In this document: one piece after another, positions 1 to 5,984 of the stretch
Layout: the number at the start of each line of letters is the position of its first letter
Numbering within the stretch: position 1 is the stretch's first letter
DNA from: Microcaldota archaeon
GTDB lineage: Archaea > Micrarchaeota > Micrarchaeia > Norongarragalinales > WALN01
DNA: 18,321 bases
Reading direction: 5' to 3'
NCBI GenBank assembly: GCA_015522865.1
Contig: WALN01000015.1
Coordinates: forward strand, 1 to 18,321
Position numbers and translations under genes: made by a program
The notes under the pieces: generated by a model
What the model was told of the DNA's origin: nothing
Database searches by the model: none
The model's input: only the letters and a program-made list of their open reading frames with translations

Positions 1-264
1 CGCAACTGCAAAAACATTTATCTTGCTGTTAAAAAATGCAAATGCGGTAAAGCGCGAAGAAAAAAACGGATAGCTTAGAAGCGAAACTGCAATTAAGAGG
101 GCGAGAGAAACAATTGCAAATATTTTAGATTTGTTATGGTCAATGTCAGGAGCAAGAGCACCAAAGGCCGCAACTGCAAGAGCAGTTAGGTTAAGCGTGT
201 TGAAATAGACAAGCAATGGTATTGCTACAACAATGCCTATAAATAAATGCTCTGGGTAGTTCAT
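1..264 (-). CDS. Membrane-bound metal-dependent hydrolase, YdjM/DUF457-like (N-terminal 88 residues, partial)
   Basis: An open frame on the minus strand runs from ATG at 264 out of the window. It begins MNYPEHLFIGIVVAI and alternates hydrophobic helices (about residues 8-20, 25-40, 49-62) with an acidic turn, ALAPDIDHNKSK, around residues 40-51. The early His (residue 6) and the PDIDH motif after a Gly/Ala-rich helix are typical of the YdjM/DUF457 family, which has a membrane-embedded metal-dependent hydrolase fold of unknown substrate. ATG 264 is the only possible start because an in-frame stop lies just upstream. The gene follows the lipoprotein-like gene after 45 nt on the same strand, so the two may be co-transcribed. 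The family assignment comes from the motif and helix pattern. The C-terminal part is missing. Confidence 0.68.
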   Translation of the reverse strand, partial: MNYPEHLFIGIVVAIPLLVYFNTLNLTALAVAAFGALAPDIDHNKSKIFAIVSLALLIAVSLLSYPFFSSRFTAFAFFNSKINVFAVA

Positions 265-309
265 ACTTTATTTATCTACACTCATCTTTTTTTGCTTTCC
301 CCTTCTCTT

Positions 310-852
310 TTATTTAGCTCCGATTATGTTTGCTCCGTTCACTTCGCCCAGCGTTGTGTTGTCATATGCGTCAAACGCTTCCATATAATATCTGTACTCT
401 CCAGCTTTATCGACATCCATCCTCACAATCACTTGCGCCTCAATTTTCTTTCCTGCTTCAATAGGAGCCCATGAAATAATATTTGTTACTGCATTTTCAT
501 TCTCATAGATTTTCTTTCCATCCGGGTCGTTTATTTTGATGTAGAATTTTGGCTGTTCTATTGCCTTGTTGCCTGTGTTCTCTATAGAAAAGTTAACTGA
601 ATCAATACTTCCCTTTGCCTGTGCGTCCAGCCATACAATATTGTATCCGCTTATTTCCAGCTTTGCTTTTTTCAGCTTTGTGACTGTTGCGCTTGGAGTG
701 GGAGTTGCTTCAGTTGGTGTTGGAGTTGCATTTTTTATAGCCGGGGAAACTGTAGTAGTTGCGCTTGGAGTTGCTGTGGTCCCTGTATTCACGCATCCGC
801 TCAAACTTATTGCTATTATCCCCAATATTCCAAATATGAGATATTTGTTCAT
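310..852 (-). CDS. Lipoprotein-like surface protein with Thr/Pro linker and Ig/CARDB-like domain
   Basis: The 180-residue protein has a hydrophobic N-terminus ending in a lipobox-like LSGC (Cys20), so it is probably exported and attached by lipid or thioether at that Cys. Residues 21-58 form a Thr/Pro/Ser-rich linker of the kind that spans archaeal cell walls and is often O-glycosylated. The remainder is a predicted beta-sandwich with an NTG turn and DPDGKKIYENENAVT, resembling CARDB-type surface domains. The C-terminal domain is clearly related to that of the next gene upstream (890-1474): both share a hydrophobic-N/AGT-like turn, an AVTxII segment and a terminal TxLG, so they are tandem paralogs. 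A TATA box at 871-880 lies 24 nt before ATG 852, giving a leaderless message. The substrate or partner cannot be deduced. Confidence 0.8.
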   Translation of the reverse strand: MNKYLIFGILGIIAISLSGCVNTGTTATPSATTTVSPAIKNATPTPTEATPTPSATVTKLKKAKLEISGYNIVWLDAQAKGSIDSVNFSIENTGNKAIEQPKFYIKINDPDGKKIYENENAVTNIISWAPIEAGKKIEAQVIVRMDVDKAGEYRYYMEAFDAYDNTTLGEVNGANIIGAK

Positions 853-870
853 GTAGAAATTAAGCTGCGA

Positions 871-880
871 TATTTAATAA
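871..880 (-). promoter_or_regulatory. TATA box for the lipoprotein-like gene
   Basis: On the minus strand this reads TTATTAAATA, a good match to the archaeal box A. Its centre is about 24 nt upstream of ATG 852, the spacing expected for a transcript starting at or next to the start codon. Confidence 0.55.
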
Positions 881-889
881 TTATTTGAA

Positions 890-1474
890 TTAAGAGGCTA
901 TTTTGAATAATTTGTAGAACTGGCCAAGAACAGTGGGGTCATTTCCATCTCTTATTGAAATATAGAAATTGTATATTGCGGGTTTTGGCATATTTTGCTG
1001 AATAATTACATCATCCTGCACACTTTCTCCCGGTTTCATTACTGCATATTTTATTATTTTTGTGACTGCATCTTTTCTCTCATAGACAACAGTTCCATTT
1101 TCATCTGTTATTTTCACATCATATGTTGGGTCGTTGATGTCCTCGGTTCCGGCATTAAGCACAACAATGTGCATTTCTGTGACTCTGGGATGGGCAATCG
1201 GTTCAAAGCTCACATTTGTTATTGCTATTGCTGCTTTTTTCACTTTTATTTTTTCCTGAGGTGTTGGAGTCGGCGTCTGCACACTTGGCGTTGCTGTTGG
1301 AGTAGCTGTTGGCAAAGCAGTGGCACTCGGCGTTGGGGACACTTTTAGCGCTGCGGGAGTGCTCTCATATGCAGTGAACATACCAGTAACACCTGGATTG
1401 GTGAAAATAACGAAAGCTCCAACTATAACAATTAATCCAACTACAGCAGCTAAGTAGTAGTTCATTTTACCCAC
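890..1474 (-). CDS. Membrane-anchored surface protein, paralog of the downstream lipoprotein-like gene
   Basis: The protein has about 194 residues. It has an N-terminal hydrophobic segment (LAAVVGLIVIVGAFVIF) without a lipobox Cys, so it is a signal anchor or uncleaved signal. A Pro/Thr/Ser linker follows and then a beta-sandwich domain homologous to that of its neighbour at 310-852 (shared NAGT/NTGN turn, DENGTVVYE versus DPDGKKIYE, AVTKII versus AVTNII). The pair thus differs mainly in how it is tethered. Possible starts are TTG 1480, GTG 1474 and ATG 1465. The TATA box at 1494-1503 sits 24 nt before GTG 1474, so that start is preferred for a leaderless message; ATG 1465 is the main alternative. 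Function unknown. Confidence 0.75.
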   Translation of the reverse strand: MGKMNYYLAAVVGLIVIVGAFVIFTNPGVTGMFTAYESTPAALKVSPTPSATALPTATPTATPSVQTPTPTPQEKIKVKKAAIAITNVSFEPIAHPRVTEMHIVVLNAGTEDINDPTYDVKITDENGTVVYERKDAVTKIIKYAVMKPGESVQDDVIIQQNMPKPAIYNFYISIRDGNDPTVLGQFYKLFKIAS

Positions 1475-1493
1475 ATACAAATATAGCAGTCAT

Positions 1494-1552
1494 TATTTAA
1501 ATACTTTACTTAAGATGTAACTACTCAGTAGTAACTTTTAAAGCATTTAAAC
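1494..1552. promoter_or_regulatory. Divergent promoter region with a central palindrome
   Basis: The gap between the surface-protein gene (minus) and the AMMECR1 gene (plus) holds a minus-strand TATA box TATTTAAATA at 1494-1503 and a plus-strand TATA-like CATTTAAAC at 1544-1552, each about 24 nt from the preferred start of its gene. Between them lies an inverted repeat, ACTAC-TCA-GTAGT (1520-1532), flanked by a direct repeat GTAACT at 1517-1522 and 1531-1536. This could be an operator, but no regulator is known. Confidence 0.45.
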
Positions 1553-1572
1553 TGTTTTTGCCTAATTTCTCT

Positions 1573-2154
1573 ATGTTCTCTTTAAAGCAAGGGGAAAAGA
1601 TGGTTAAAATTGCGAGAAAGGCGATTGAGGAGTATTTGAGAGCTGAAAAGAGAATTGATGCAGATATTGAGGGAAGGGCAGGAATTTTTGTTACTCTTGA
1701 GGAGTATCCTTCCAAGGAGCTGAGAGGCTGCATTGGCTTTCCTTCCCCAGTTGATTTGAAGAGAGGCGTTGTTGAGGCTGCTTTAAGCGCAGCATTTGCA
1801 GATCCCCGCTTCCCCCAGCTTTCCTACGGAGAGCTGAGCAAAATCACTATTGAGGTGAGCCTGCTTTCAATTCCCAAAAAAATATCTTTTTCCTCTCCAG
1901 CCCAGCTTCTAAAAAAAATAGAAATTGGCAGAGACGGGCTGATAATTGAAAAAAATGGTATTTCCGGTCTTCTTCTTCCGCAGGTGCCAGTTGAGTTTAA
2001 CTGGAGCAAAGAAGAGTATTTAATGCATTTGTGCTTAAAAGCGGGCCTTCCCCCAGACGCATGGAAATTTCCAGATGTTGAGATAAAGAGCTTTCGGGCC
2101 CAAATTTTCAGAGAAGTTTCTCCAGAAGGGAGAGTCGTGGAAGTTAAAAAATAA
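1573..2154 (+). CDS. AMMECR1 domain protein
   Basis: The 193-residue protein covers the AMMECR1 fold end to end. The family's signature hexapeptide region appears as LRGCIGFPSP at residues 50-59, followed by AAFADPRFPQL, VEVSLLS-like strands, the GRDGLIIEKNG loop and SGLLLPQVPVE, all hallmark segments. AMMECR1 proteins are universal in archaea and eukaryotes. In many prokaryotes they are linked or fused to MEMO and a radical SAM protein, but no such partner lies here and the molecular activity is unknown. ATG 1573 is chosen because the archaeal homologs start near this point and the TATA-like element at 1544-1552 is 24 nt upstream; TTG 1558 is a possible longer start. The regulator gene downstream starts 39 nt later with its own TATA-like element. 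Confidence 0.93.
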   Translation: MFSLKQGEKMVKIARKAIEEYLRAEKRIDADIEGRAGIFVTLEEYPSKELRGCIGFPSPVDLKRGVVEAALSAAFADPRFPQLSYGELSKITIEVSLLSIPKKISFSSPAQLLKKIEIGRDGLIIEKNGISGLLLPQVPVEFNWSKEEYLMHLCLKAGLPPDAWKFPDVEIKSFRAQIFREVSPEGRVVEVKK

Positions 2155-2163
2155 TTTAGATAT

Positions 2164-2174
2164 GTATTTTAATT
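2164..2174 (+). promoter_or_regulatory. TATA-like box deciding the start of the SpoVT/wHTH regulator
   Basis: GTATTTTAATT lies about 24 nt before ATG 2194. That spacing matches other leaderless starts here and argues against the earlier in-frame TTG 2173 and GTG 2188. Confidence 0.4.
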
Positions 2175-2193
2175 GAATACTCCTAATGTGTTT

Positions 2194-2763
2194 ATGAGAG
2201 TTTTTAAATACGGCGATACCCTTGCAATCGTATTCCCTGGTTCGCTAATTGAAAAGGCAAGAATTAGAGAAGGGATGAATTTAGAGTTTCTAGAGCTCTC
2301 CCCAGGAGTTTTTGTTTTAGTTGAAAAGGAACGCTTAGAAAGCGAAGCTAAAAACAATATTGTTTTGGAGATGGTAAAAAAAATTTCAAACGCTAAAACT
2401 GACAGCTCAGAAAAACCAGTAAATTTAAGCTCCCAGATTGATGTTCTTGAGAAGCAGGGATATTTGCTGCTGGATACTGAAGGAGCTGCACGCTCCCTTT
2501 CAGAACTTTTGAAAACAAAAGGCAGAGATTCTGATGTTACCGGAATAAGGGGATTTGACAAGAAATACTACATCTTGCTTAATTCATTTTATGGAAAATA
2601 TTCTGACAAAACAAAGAGCATTTTGCAATCTGGACCTAAAGATTTTCCTACCCTCTGTGCAGAACTCAAACTGAATTCAAATGCATGCGGCGCAGTTTTG
2701 CAGATAATGAGAGAGGAGGGATATATAATTGAAAAGAGGAAAGGGGTTTTTTCTTTAGTTTAG
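2194..2763 (+). CDS. Two-domain DNA-binding protein: SpoVT/AbrB-like hairpin plus C-terminal winged helix
   Basis: The protein has 189 residues. The start, MRVFKYGDTLAIVFPGSLIE followed by ARIREGMNLEFLEL, matches the swapped-hairpin SpoVT/AbrB (MazE-like) fold, which binds DNA as a dimer. The middle is polar and probably flexible. The last 50 or so residues (ILQSGPKDFPTLCAELKLN then AVLQIMREEGYIIEKRKG) look like a winged helix-turn-helix. The combination suggests a transcription factor rather than a MazE antitoxin: it is longer than a MazE and no toxin-like gene is adjacent. The HD phosphohydrolase gene starts 9 nt after the stop, so the two form an operon and the regulator may control it. 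ATG 2194 is preferred; TTG 2173 would add seven residues. The winged-helix call is less certain than the AbrB-like call. Confidence 0.7.
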   Translation: MRVFKYGDTLAIVFPGSLIEKARIREGMNLEFLELSPGVFVLVEKERLESEAKNNIVLEMVKKISNAKTDSSEKPVNLSSQIDVLEKQGYLLLDTEGAARSLSELLKTKGRDSDVTGIRGFDKKYYILLNSFYGKYSDKTKSILQSGPKDFPTLCAELKLNSNACGAVLQIMREEGYIIEKRKGVFSLV

Positions 2764-2772
2764 GCGTATTGT

Positions 2773-3897
2773 ATGAAAATTATTAGAGATGCAGTACACG
2801 GAGATATTTTGATCAATGAAATAGAGAAAAAGGTGCTTGATTCTGCGCCTATGCAGAGACTGCGCTATATCTCTCAACTTCCAGGCATCAGCTCTGTATA
2901 CCCATCTGCCACCCACACGCGATTTGAGCATTCTCTTGGAGTTCTGCATTTTACAGATATTTTTACTAAAAATTTAAAATTAAGTGAAGAGGACAGAGAG
3001 GCGCTTAAAATAGCGGCTCTTCTCCACGATGTTGGGCATTCCGCATTTTCGCATGTTGGCGAGGAAATTCTGAAAAACTTCTCCCACGAAAAAAATTCAT
3101 TAAAAATTTTTAAAGAGAAAATTGCTCCGCTGGTAGAAAGCAGACTGAACGCAAAAAAAATTGAAAAGTATCTCAAAGGGAAAGGATATGGGATAATTAT
3201 TTCGGGAGATTTGGGAACTGACCGGCTGGATTATTTGTTAAGAGATAGCTATTTCACTGGCGGAGTTTATGGAAAAATTGATGCTCAGCGATTATTGGAT
3301 TCCATGGAAATTTATAAAAATAAATTAGTCGTGCCCGAGAAGAGCATAAGCACAGCAGAAAGTCTGCTTCTCGCGCGCTATTTTATGTTCTCCGCAGTAT
3401 ATCTTCACCCAACAGCGAGGATAGCAAAGGAAATGATTTCAAAAGGATTGAGAATTGCAATGAAAAACGGATGGATAAGCAGAGATGAAATTATAAACGG
3501 CAGAGATTTTGAGCTACTGTTTTATTTGAAAGAACTTGGAAGCAGCATAATTGGAAGTTATTTGGAGCGCGGACTGTTCAAAAAAGCTCTCGTAATAACA
3601 CCTTCGCCTGCTTTTAAATCATTCTTGCACTCTTCTAATGCGAGAGGCAAGATAGAGGAGTTTCTAAAGCAATATTTTGAAGAGAACGATTTTGTGGTAT
3701 GCATACCCGACTATCCATCGCAGAATTTTGAGGTTAACATTAAGCAGAAAAAGAAAGTAGTTCAGCTCAAAGAGATTTCTCCACTTGTAAAAACGCTTCA
3801 GGCACTTCCTCTTCAAAACACATTTATATTGGCCACAAAACCAAAAATAAGGTTAGAAGCGTCTGCCAGAATGAAAAAATTCATTTCTAATTTTTAA
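2773..3897 (+). CDS. HD-domain phosphohydrolase, SAMHD1/dNTPase-like
   Basis: The 374-residue protein starts MKIIRDAVHGDILINEIEKK, the usual opening of the SAMHD1-like HD superfamily. Metal ligands are visible: His53 in TRFEHSLGV, His85-Asp86 in LLHDVGHSAFSH and Asp150 in GTDRLDYLLRD. The segment LDSAPMQRLRYISQLPG is also typical. Members of this family hydrolyse dNTPs or other nucleoside phosphates, but the exact substrate cannot be read from sequence. Roughly residues 200-374 form the helical and mixed C-terminal part seen in archaeal homologs of about this size. A GGCG motif 10 nt before ATG 2773 fits the ribosome-site spacing used elsewhere here. Its stop codon overlaps that of secG on the other strand by 4 nt. 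Confidence 0.9.
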   Translation: MKIIRDAVHGDILINEIEKKVLDSAPMQRLRYISQLPGISSVYPSATHTRFEHSLGVLHFTDIFTKNLKLSEEDREALKIAALLHDVGHSAFSHVGEEILKNFSHEKNSLKIFKEKIAPLVESRLNAKKIEKYLKGKGYGIIISGDLGTDRLDYLLRDSYFTGGVYGKIDAQRLLDSMEIYKNKLVVPEKSISTAESLLLARYFMFSAVYLHPTARIAKEMISKGLRIAMKNGWISRDEIINGRDFELLFYLKELGSSIIGSYLERGLFKKALVITPSPAFKSFLHSSNARGKIEEFLKQYFEENDFVVCIPDYPSQNFEVNIKQKKKVVQLKEISPLVKTLQALPLQNTFILATKPKIRLEASARMKKFISNF

Positions 3898-4043
3898 ACT
3901 ATTTGGAACAAAATTTCTAAAACAATTATTGCAACTGCGAACCCAACTACCAGCGTCGGCTCTAATTGTATATTGCTTGTTTTTACATCATAGAAACGTA
4001 TAAGGCCTGCAGAAGAAGCAGGAGCGGTAATTTTTTCTTTCAT
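3894..4043 (-). CDS. secG: Preprotein translocase subunit Sec61-beta (SecG), 49 residues
   Basis: This very short gene is easily missed. The protein opens with a polar N-terminus (MKEKITAPASSAGLIRFYD) carrying the SAGLIR/FYD motif of archaeal Sec61-beta. LEPTLVVGFAVAI leads into a single C-terminal transmembrane helix (about residues 30-48), the tail-anchored topology of the family. Sec61-beta is the peripheral subunit of the SecYE translocon in the cytoplasmic membrane. The length is in the range of archaeal members (about 50-60 residues). ATG 4043 lies about 23 nt from the TATA box TTTAAATAAA at 4061-4070, so it is probably leaderless. The 3' end overlaps the convergent HD phosphohydrolase gene by 4 nt. 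Confidence 0.9.
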   Translation of the reverse strand: MKEKITAPASSAGLIRFYDVKTSNIQLEPTLVVGFAVAIIVLEILFQIV

Positions 4044-4060
4044 ATATTCATATCCTCTTA

Positions 4061-4105
4061 TTTATTTAAAAGTTTTACTAACTAAGAGTTAAATTATTTT
4101 AAATA
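4061..4105. promoter_or_regulatory. Back-to-back promoters for secG (minus) and the anchored amidotransferase-like gene (plus)
   Basis: Two separate TATA boxes face away from each other. TTTAAATAAA on the minus strand (4061-4070) is about 23 nt from the secG start. TTTTAAATA on the plus strand (4097-4105) is about 30 nt from TTG 4131. Confidence 0.5.
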
Positions 4106-4130
4106 GCCCGCCATATTATATTGTGGTAGT

Positions 4131-5003
4131 TTGAACACAGTAGAAGAACTCAAAAAAGAGCTTCCGCATATAATTGTTGTAGCTCTGCTTGTAGTAGTAT
4201 TGTTTTTTGTCCTTACTAAATTGGACTGGATAAACTGCCATCAAATACCCGGCTGGTGCCCTATTTACTGCTCTATAGCCGGCCGTTCAAGAATCGCCCT
4301 CGCCTATGGAAATTCAGGTATGGGAAATCCAACTGCTTTGAGGGGAGAAATTATGAGGTATAGACCATCTGCGGATGTGGAGTTAATTCACTGCTCTGAG
4401 CTGAACTTCAATTTGCTGAAAAATTACGAGCTGGTTATTTTAGAGCACTGCAAAAAGCTTTCAGTTGGCCGGGCAGAAGCGTTGAAGGCGTATATTAATT
4501 CCGGCGGCGACCTGCTGTGGATTGGCGATAGCGCAACAGAGCTTTTCTACACGCCAACACGTATAGCTGAGCTGAAAGAGCAGAGCAAAAATTATTCAAA
4601 AAACAAAACAACCCCCTACGAGAAAGCAATGAAAGAACTAAAAGAAAAGCAGAACCTCGGAGCTTTTGATTCAATTCTATTTATCAAATATCTGGGAGAG
4701 AGAAACGTGACGCACTTCTATTTTAGGAGAGTTATGAACAAGCAGGACAATTTGATGCTCTCTGGTATTGCAAAAGAAACTTATTTGAATTTTACATCGC
4801 CATTTATTTTTTCAAAAATCGAGGCAAATCCAGTAGTTGTTTCTAGGTTGATGGATGTAAGTTTGACCAACAACGAAACTTACCCCGCATTTCTCGATAT
4901 CAAAACAACCGGCAGAATTGTTTATTTAGCTTTCCCACCAGAGAATCTCCCATCTCATCAATTTCTCTTGAATATTATTGACTACCTAGCAAGTTGCGAC
5001 TAA
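4131..5003 (+). CDS. Membrane-anchored protein with class I amidotransferase-like fold (paralog 1)
   Basis: The protein has 290 residues. A short charged N-terminus leads into one transmembrane helix (about residues 11-29), then a stretch with three close cysteines (Cys36, Cys43, Cys47), then an alpha/beta domain. NYELVILEHCKKLS followed by LKAYINSGGDLLWIGDSAT resembles the core of class I glutamine-amidotransferase-like (ThuA-like) folds. No nucleophile-elbow GxCxG is visible, so amidotransferase activity is doubtful. The next gene has the same layout, with matching NYDIIILQG and KAGADLIVIGDACT, so they are tandem paralogs. The start is TTG 4131: no ATG or GTG suits, and the TATA box at 4097-4105 is correctly placed. 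The domain probably faces outside. Biological role unknown. Confidence 0.75.
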   Translation: MNTVEELKKELPHIIVVALLVVVLFFVLTKLDWINCHQIPGWCPIYCSIAGRSRIALAYGNSGMGNPTALRGEIMRYRPSADVELIHCSELNFNLLKNYELVILEHCKKLSVGRAEALKAYINSGGDLLWIGDSATELFYTPTRIAELKEQSKNYSKNKTTPYEKAMKELKEKQNLGAFDSILFIKYLGERNVTHFYFRRVMNKQDNLMLSGIAKETYLNFTSPFIFSKIEANPVVVSRLMDVSLTNNETYPAFLDIKTTGRIVYLAFPPENLPSHQFLLNIIDYLASCD

Positions 5004-5052
5004 CCTTTATTTTTTCTCAGCTTCAATAGAAAAGCTTTAAATTAAACAAAAG

Positions 5053-5116
5053 TTTATAAATAATTAAACATAGATTATAGTGTGAATATAGGCAGGCGTC
5101 TATATTATCAGGTGAT
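5053..5116 (+). promoter_or_regulatory. Promoter, leader hairpin and Shine-Dalgarno of paralog 2
   Basis: TATA box TTTATAAATA at 5053-5062 predicts a start of transcription near 5082-5085. The leader then holds a perfect 7-bp inverted repeat, AATATAG (5085-5091) and CTATATT (5100-5106), enclosing an 8-nt loop. The Shine-Dalgarno GGTGAT follows at 5111-5116. Confidence 0.45.
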
Positions 5117-5119
5117 ATG

Positions 5120-5929
5120 ATGCGTAAAGGACAAACAAATTATGAGAGTATTGTTCCAATAGTTTTGATAATTTTACTCGGAATATTTGTTGCGGGTAAA
5201 TTTGGGCTTGTGGATTTCTCGCAGGTCCCAATTCTTAACGCTATATTTCCTGCACCACCAATAAATATAGCAGTTGTCGGAAAAATTTCTCCTGCTTTAT
5301 TGAGCTTGCTTCAAACAAAAACAGCCAAATACCACCAGGTTCAGGTAATGGTGGATAGATGGGATCCGGATAGCGTTTATCCAGGAGCTCTTAGTAATTA
5401 TGATATAATTATACTGCAGGGGGATAGATACTGCCCACGTTTGGCAAGGCAGGCTGTTGCAGACAGAGTAAAAGCAGGCGCGGATTTAATAGTTATCGGA
5501 GATGCATGCACAAGGGAAAACCCGAATGACCCAATGTTTTACGGATGGGATATTGGTATAGGTCTGCTTGGGGATGTGATGCCGGTTCAGATAGGAGGCC
5601 CAACACATGAGAAGAAAACACTGCGCTCAGAAGTTGTTCATGCAACTTTAGATGTAGTTGACCAGTTTCACCCAATATTTAAAGGTTATCAGACATCTGA
5701 ATTCTACACAAAAGTTTACGATGTCGATTTGAAGGGGACTGGAAAGCCCCTTGCAATGTTTAATATAAAGGACCCCGAGAAAGTAAATGTAGCACATTTT
5801 GCAGTAATTGAGGGAAATACAAATTTTGGAGGCAGCAAAGTTATTTACTTCGCATTTGACCCTGGAGAGACCGGTTCTGAGAATTTAATTTTGAACACCA
5901 TTTTCTACCTCAAGGGAAGAAAAGGATAG
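5120..5929 (+). CDS. Class III (pilin-type) signal peptide protein with amidotransferase-like fold (paralog 2)
   Basis: The 269-residue protein begins MRKGQTNYESIVPIVLIILLG. KGQ followed by Glu at position +5 after the presumed G/Q cleavage point, then a hydrophobic helix, is the hallmark of euryarchaeal class III (type IV pilin-like) signal peptides processed by a prepilin-type peptidase. The remaining 220 residues form an alpha/beta domain related to the preceding gene (NYDIIILQG; VKAGADLIVIGDACT; a C-terminal KVIYFAFDPGETGSENLILN strand-helix matching the neighbour's IVYLAFPPENLP region). ATG 5120 is favoured over the adjacent ATG 5117 because it lies 9 nt from the start of the GGTG motif, as in other genes here. 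It may be anchored or assembled at the surface. Ligand unknown. Confidence 0.75.
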   Translation: MRKGQTNYESIVPIVLIILLGIFVAGKFGLVDFSQVPILNAIFPAPPINIAVVGKISPALLSLLQTKTAKYHQVQVMVDRWDPDSVYPGALSNYDIIILQGDRYCPRLARQAVADRVKAGADLIVIGDACTRENPNDPMFYGWDIGIGLLGDVMPVQIGGPTHEKKTLRSEVVHATLDVVDQFHPIFKGYQTSEFYTKVYDVDLKGTGKPLAMFNIKDPEKVNVAHFAVIEGNTNFGGSKVIYFAFDPGETGSENLILNTIFYLKGRKG

Positions 5930-5935
5930 TTTGTA

Positions 5936-5964
5936 TTTTCTCTTTTTGTATTTTTTCCTTTATT
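5936..5964 (+). terminator. T-rich transcription termination region
   Basis: Just after the stop at 5929 the plus strand is almost wholly pyrimidine with several T runs (TTTTC, CTTTTT, TTTTTT). Archaeal RNA polymerase terminates on such oligo-T tracts. No hairpin was seen. Confidence 0.4.
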
Positions 5965-5984
5965 ATTTTAAATAAGGTGATGCT

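Noticed and set aside
566..856. Plus-strand hydrophobic frame
   Set aside because: It is antisense to the lipoprotein-like gene; Val/Ala/Gly repeats arise from the Thr/Pro linker codons on the other strand.
995..1348. Plus-strand frame rich in Cys, Phe and Tyr
   Set aside because: It is antisense to the Thr/Pro-linked surface protein and its composition reflects the opposite strand's codons.
2194..3897. Toxin-antitoxin pair (MazE-like plus downstream gene)
   Set aside because: The downstream gene is a 374-residue HD hydrolase, not a toxin-sized protein, and the regulator is much longer than MazE.
5966..5974. TTTTAAATA as a TATA box for the DUF460 gene
   Set aside because: It ends 10 nt before the apparent start, so transcription would begin inside the coding region.
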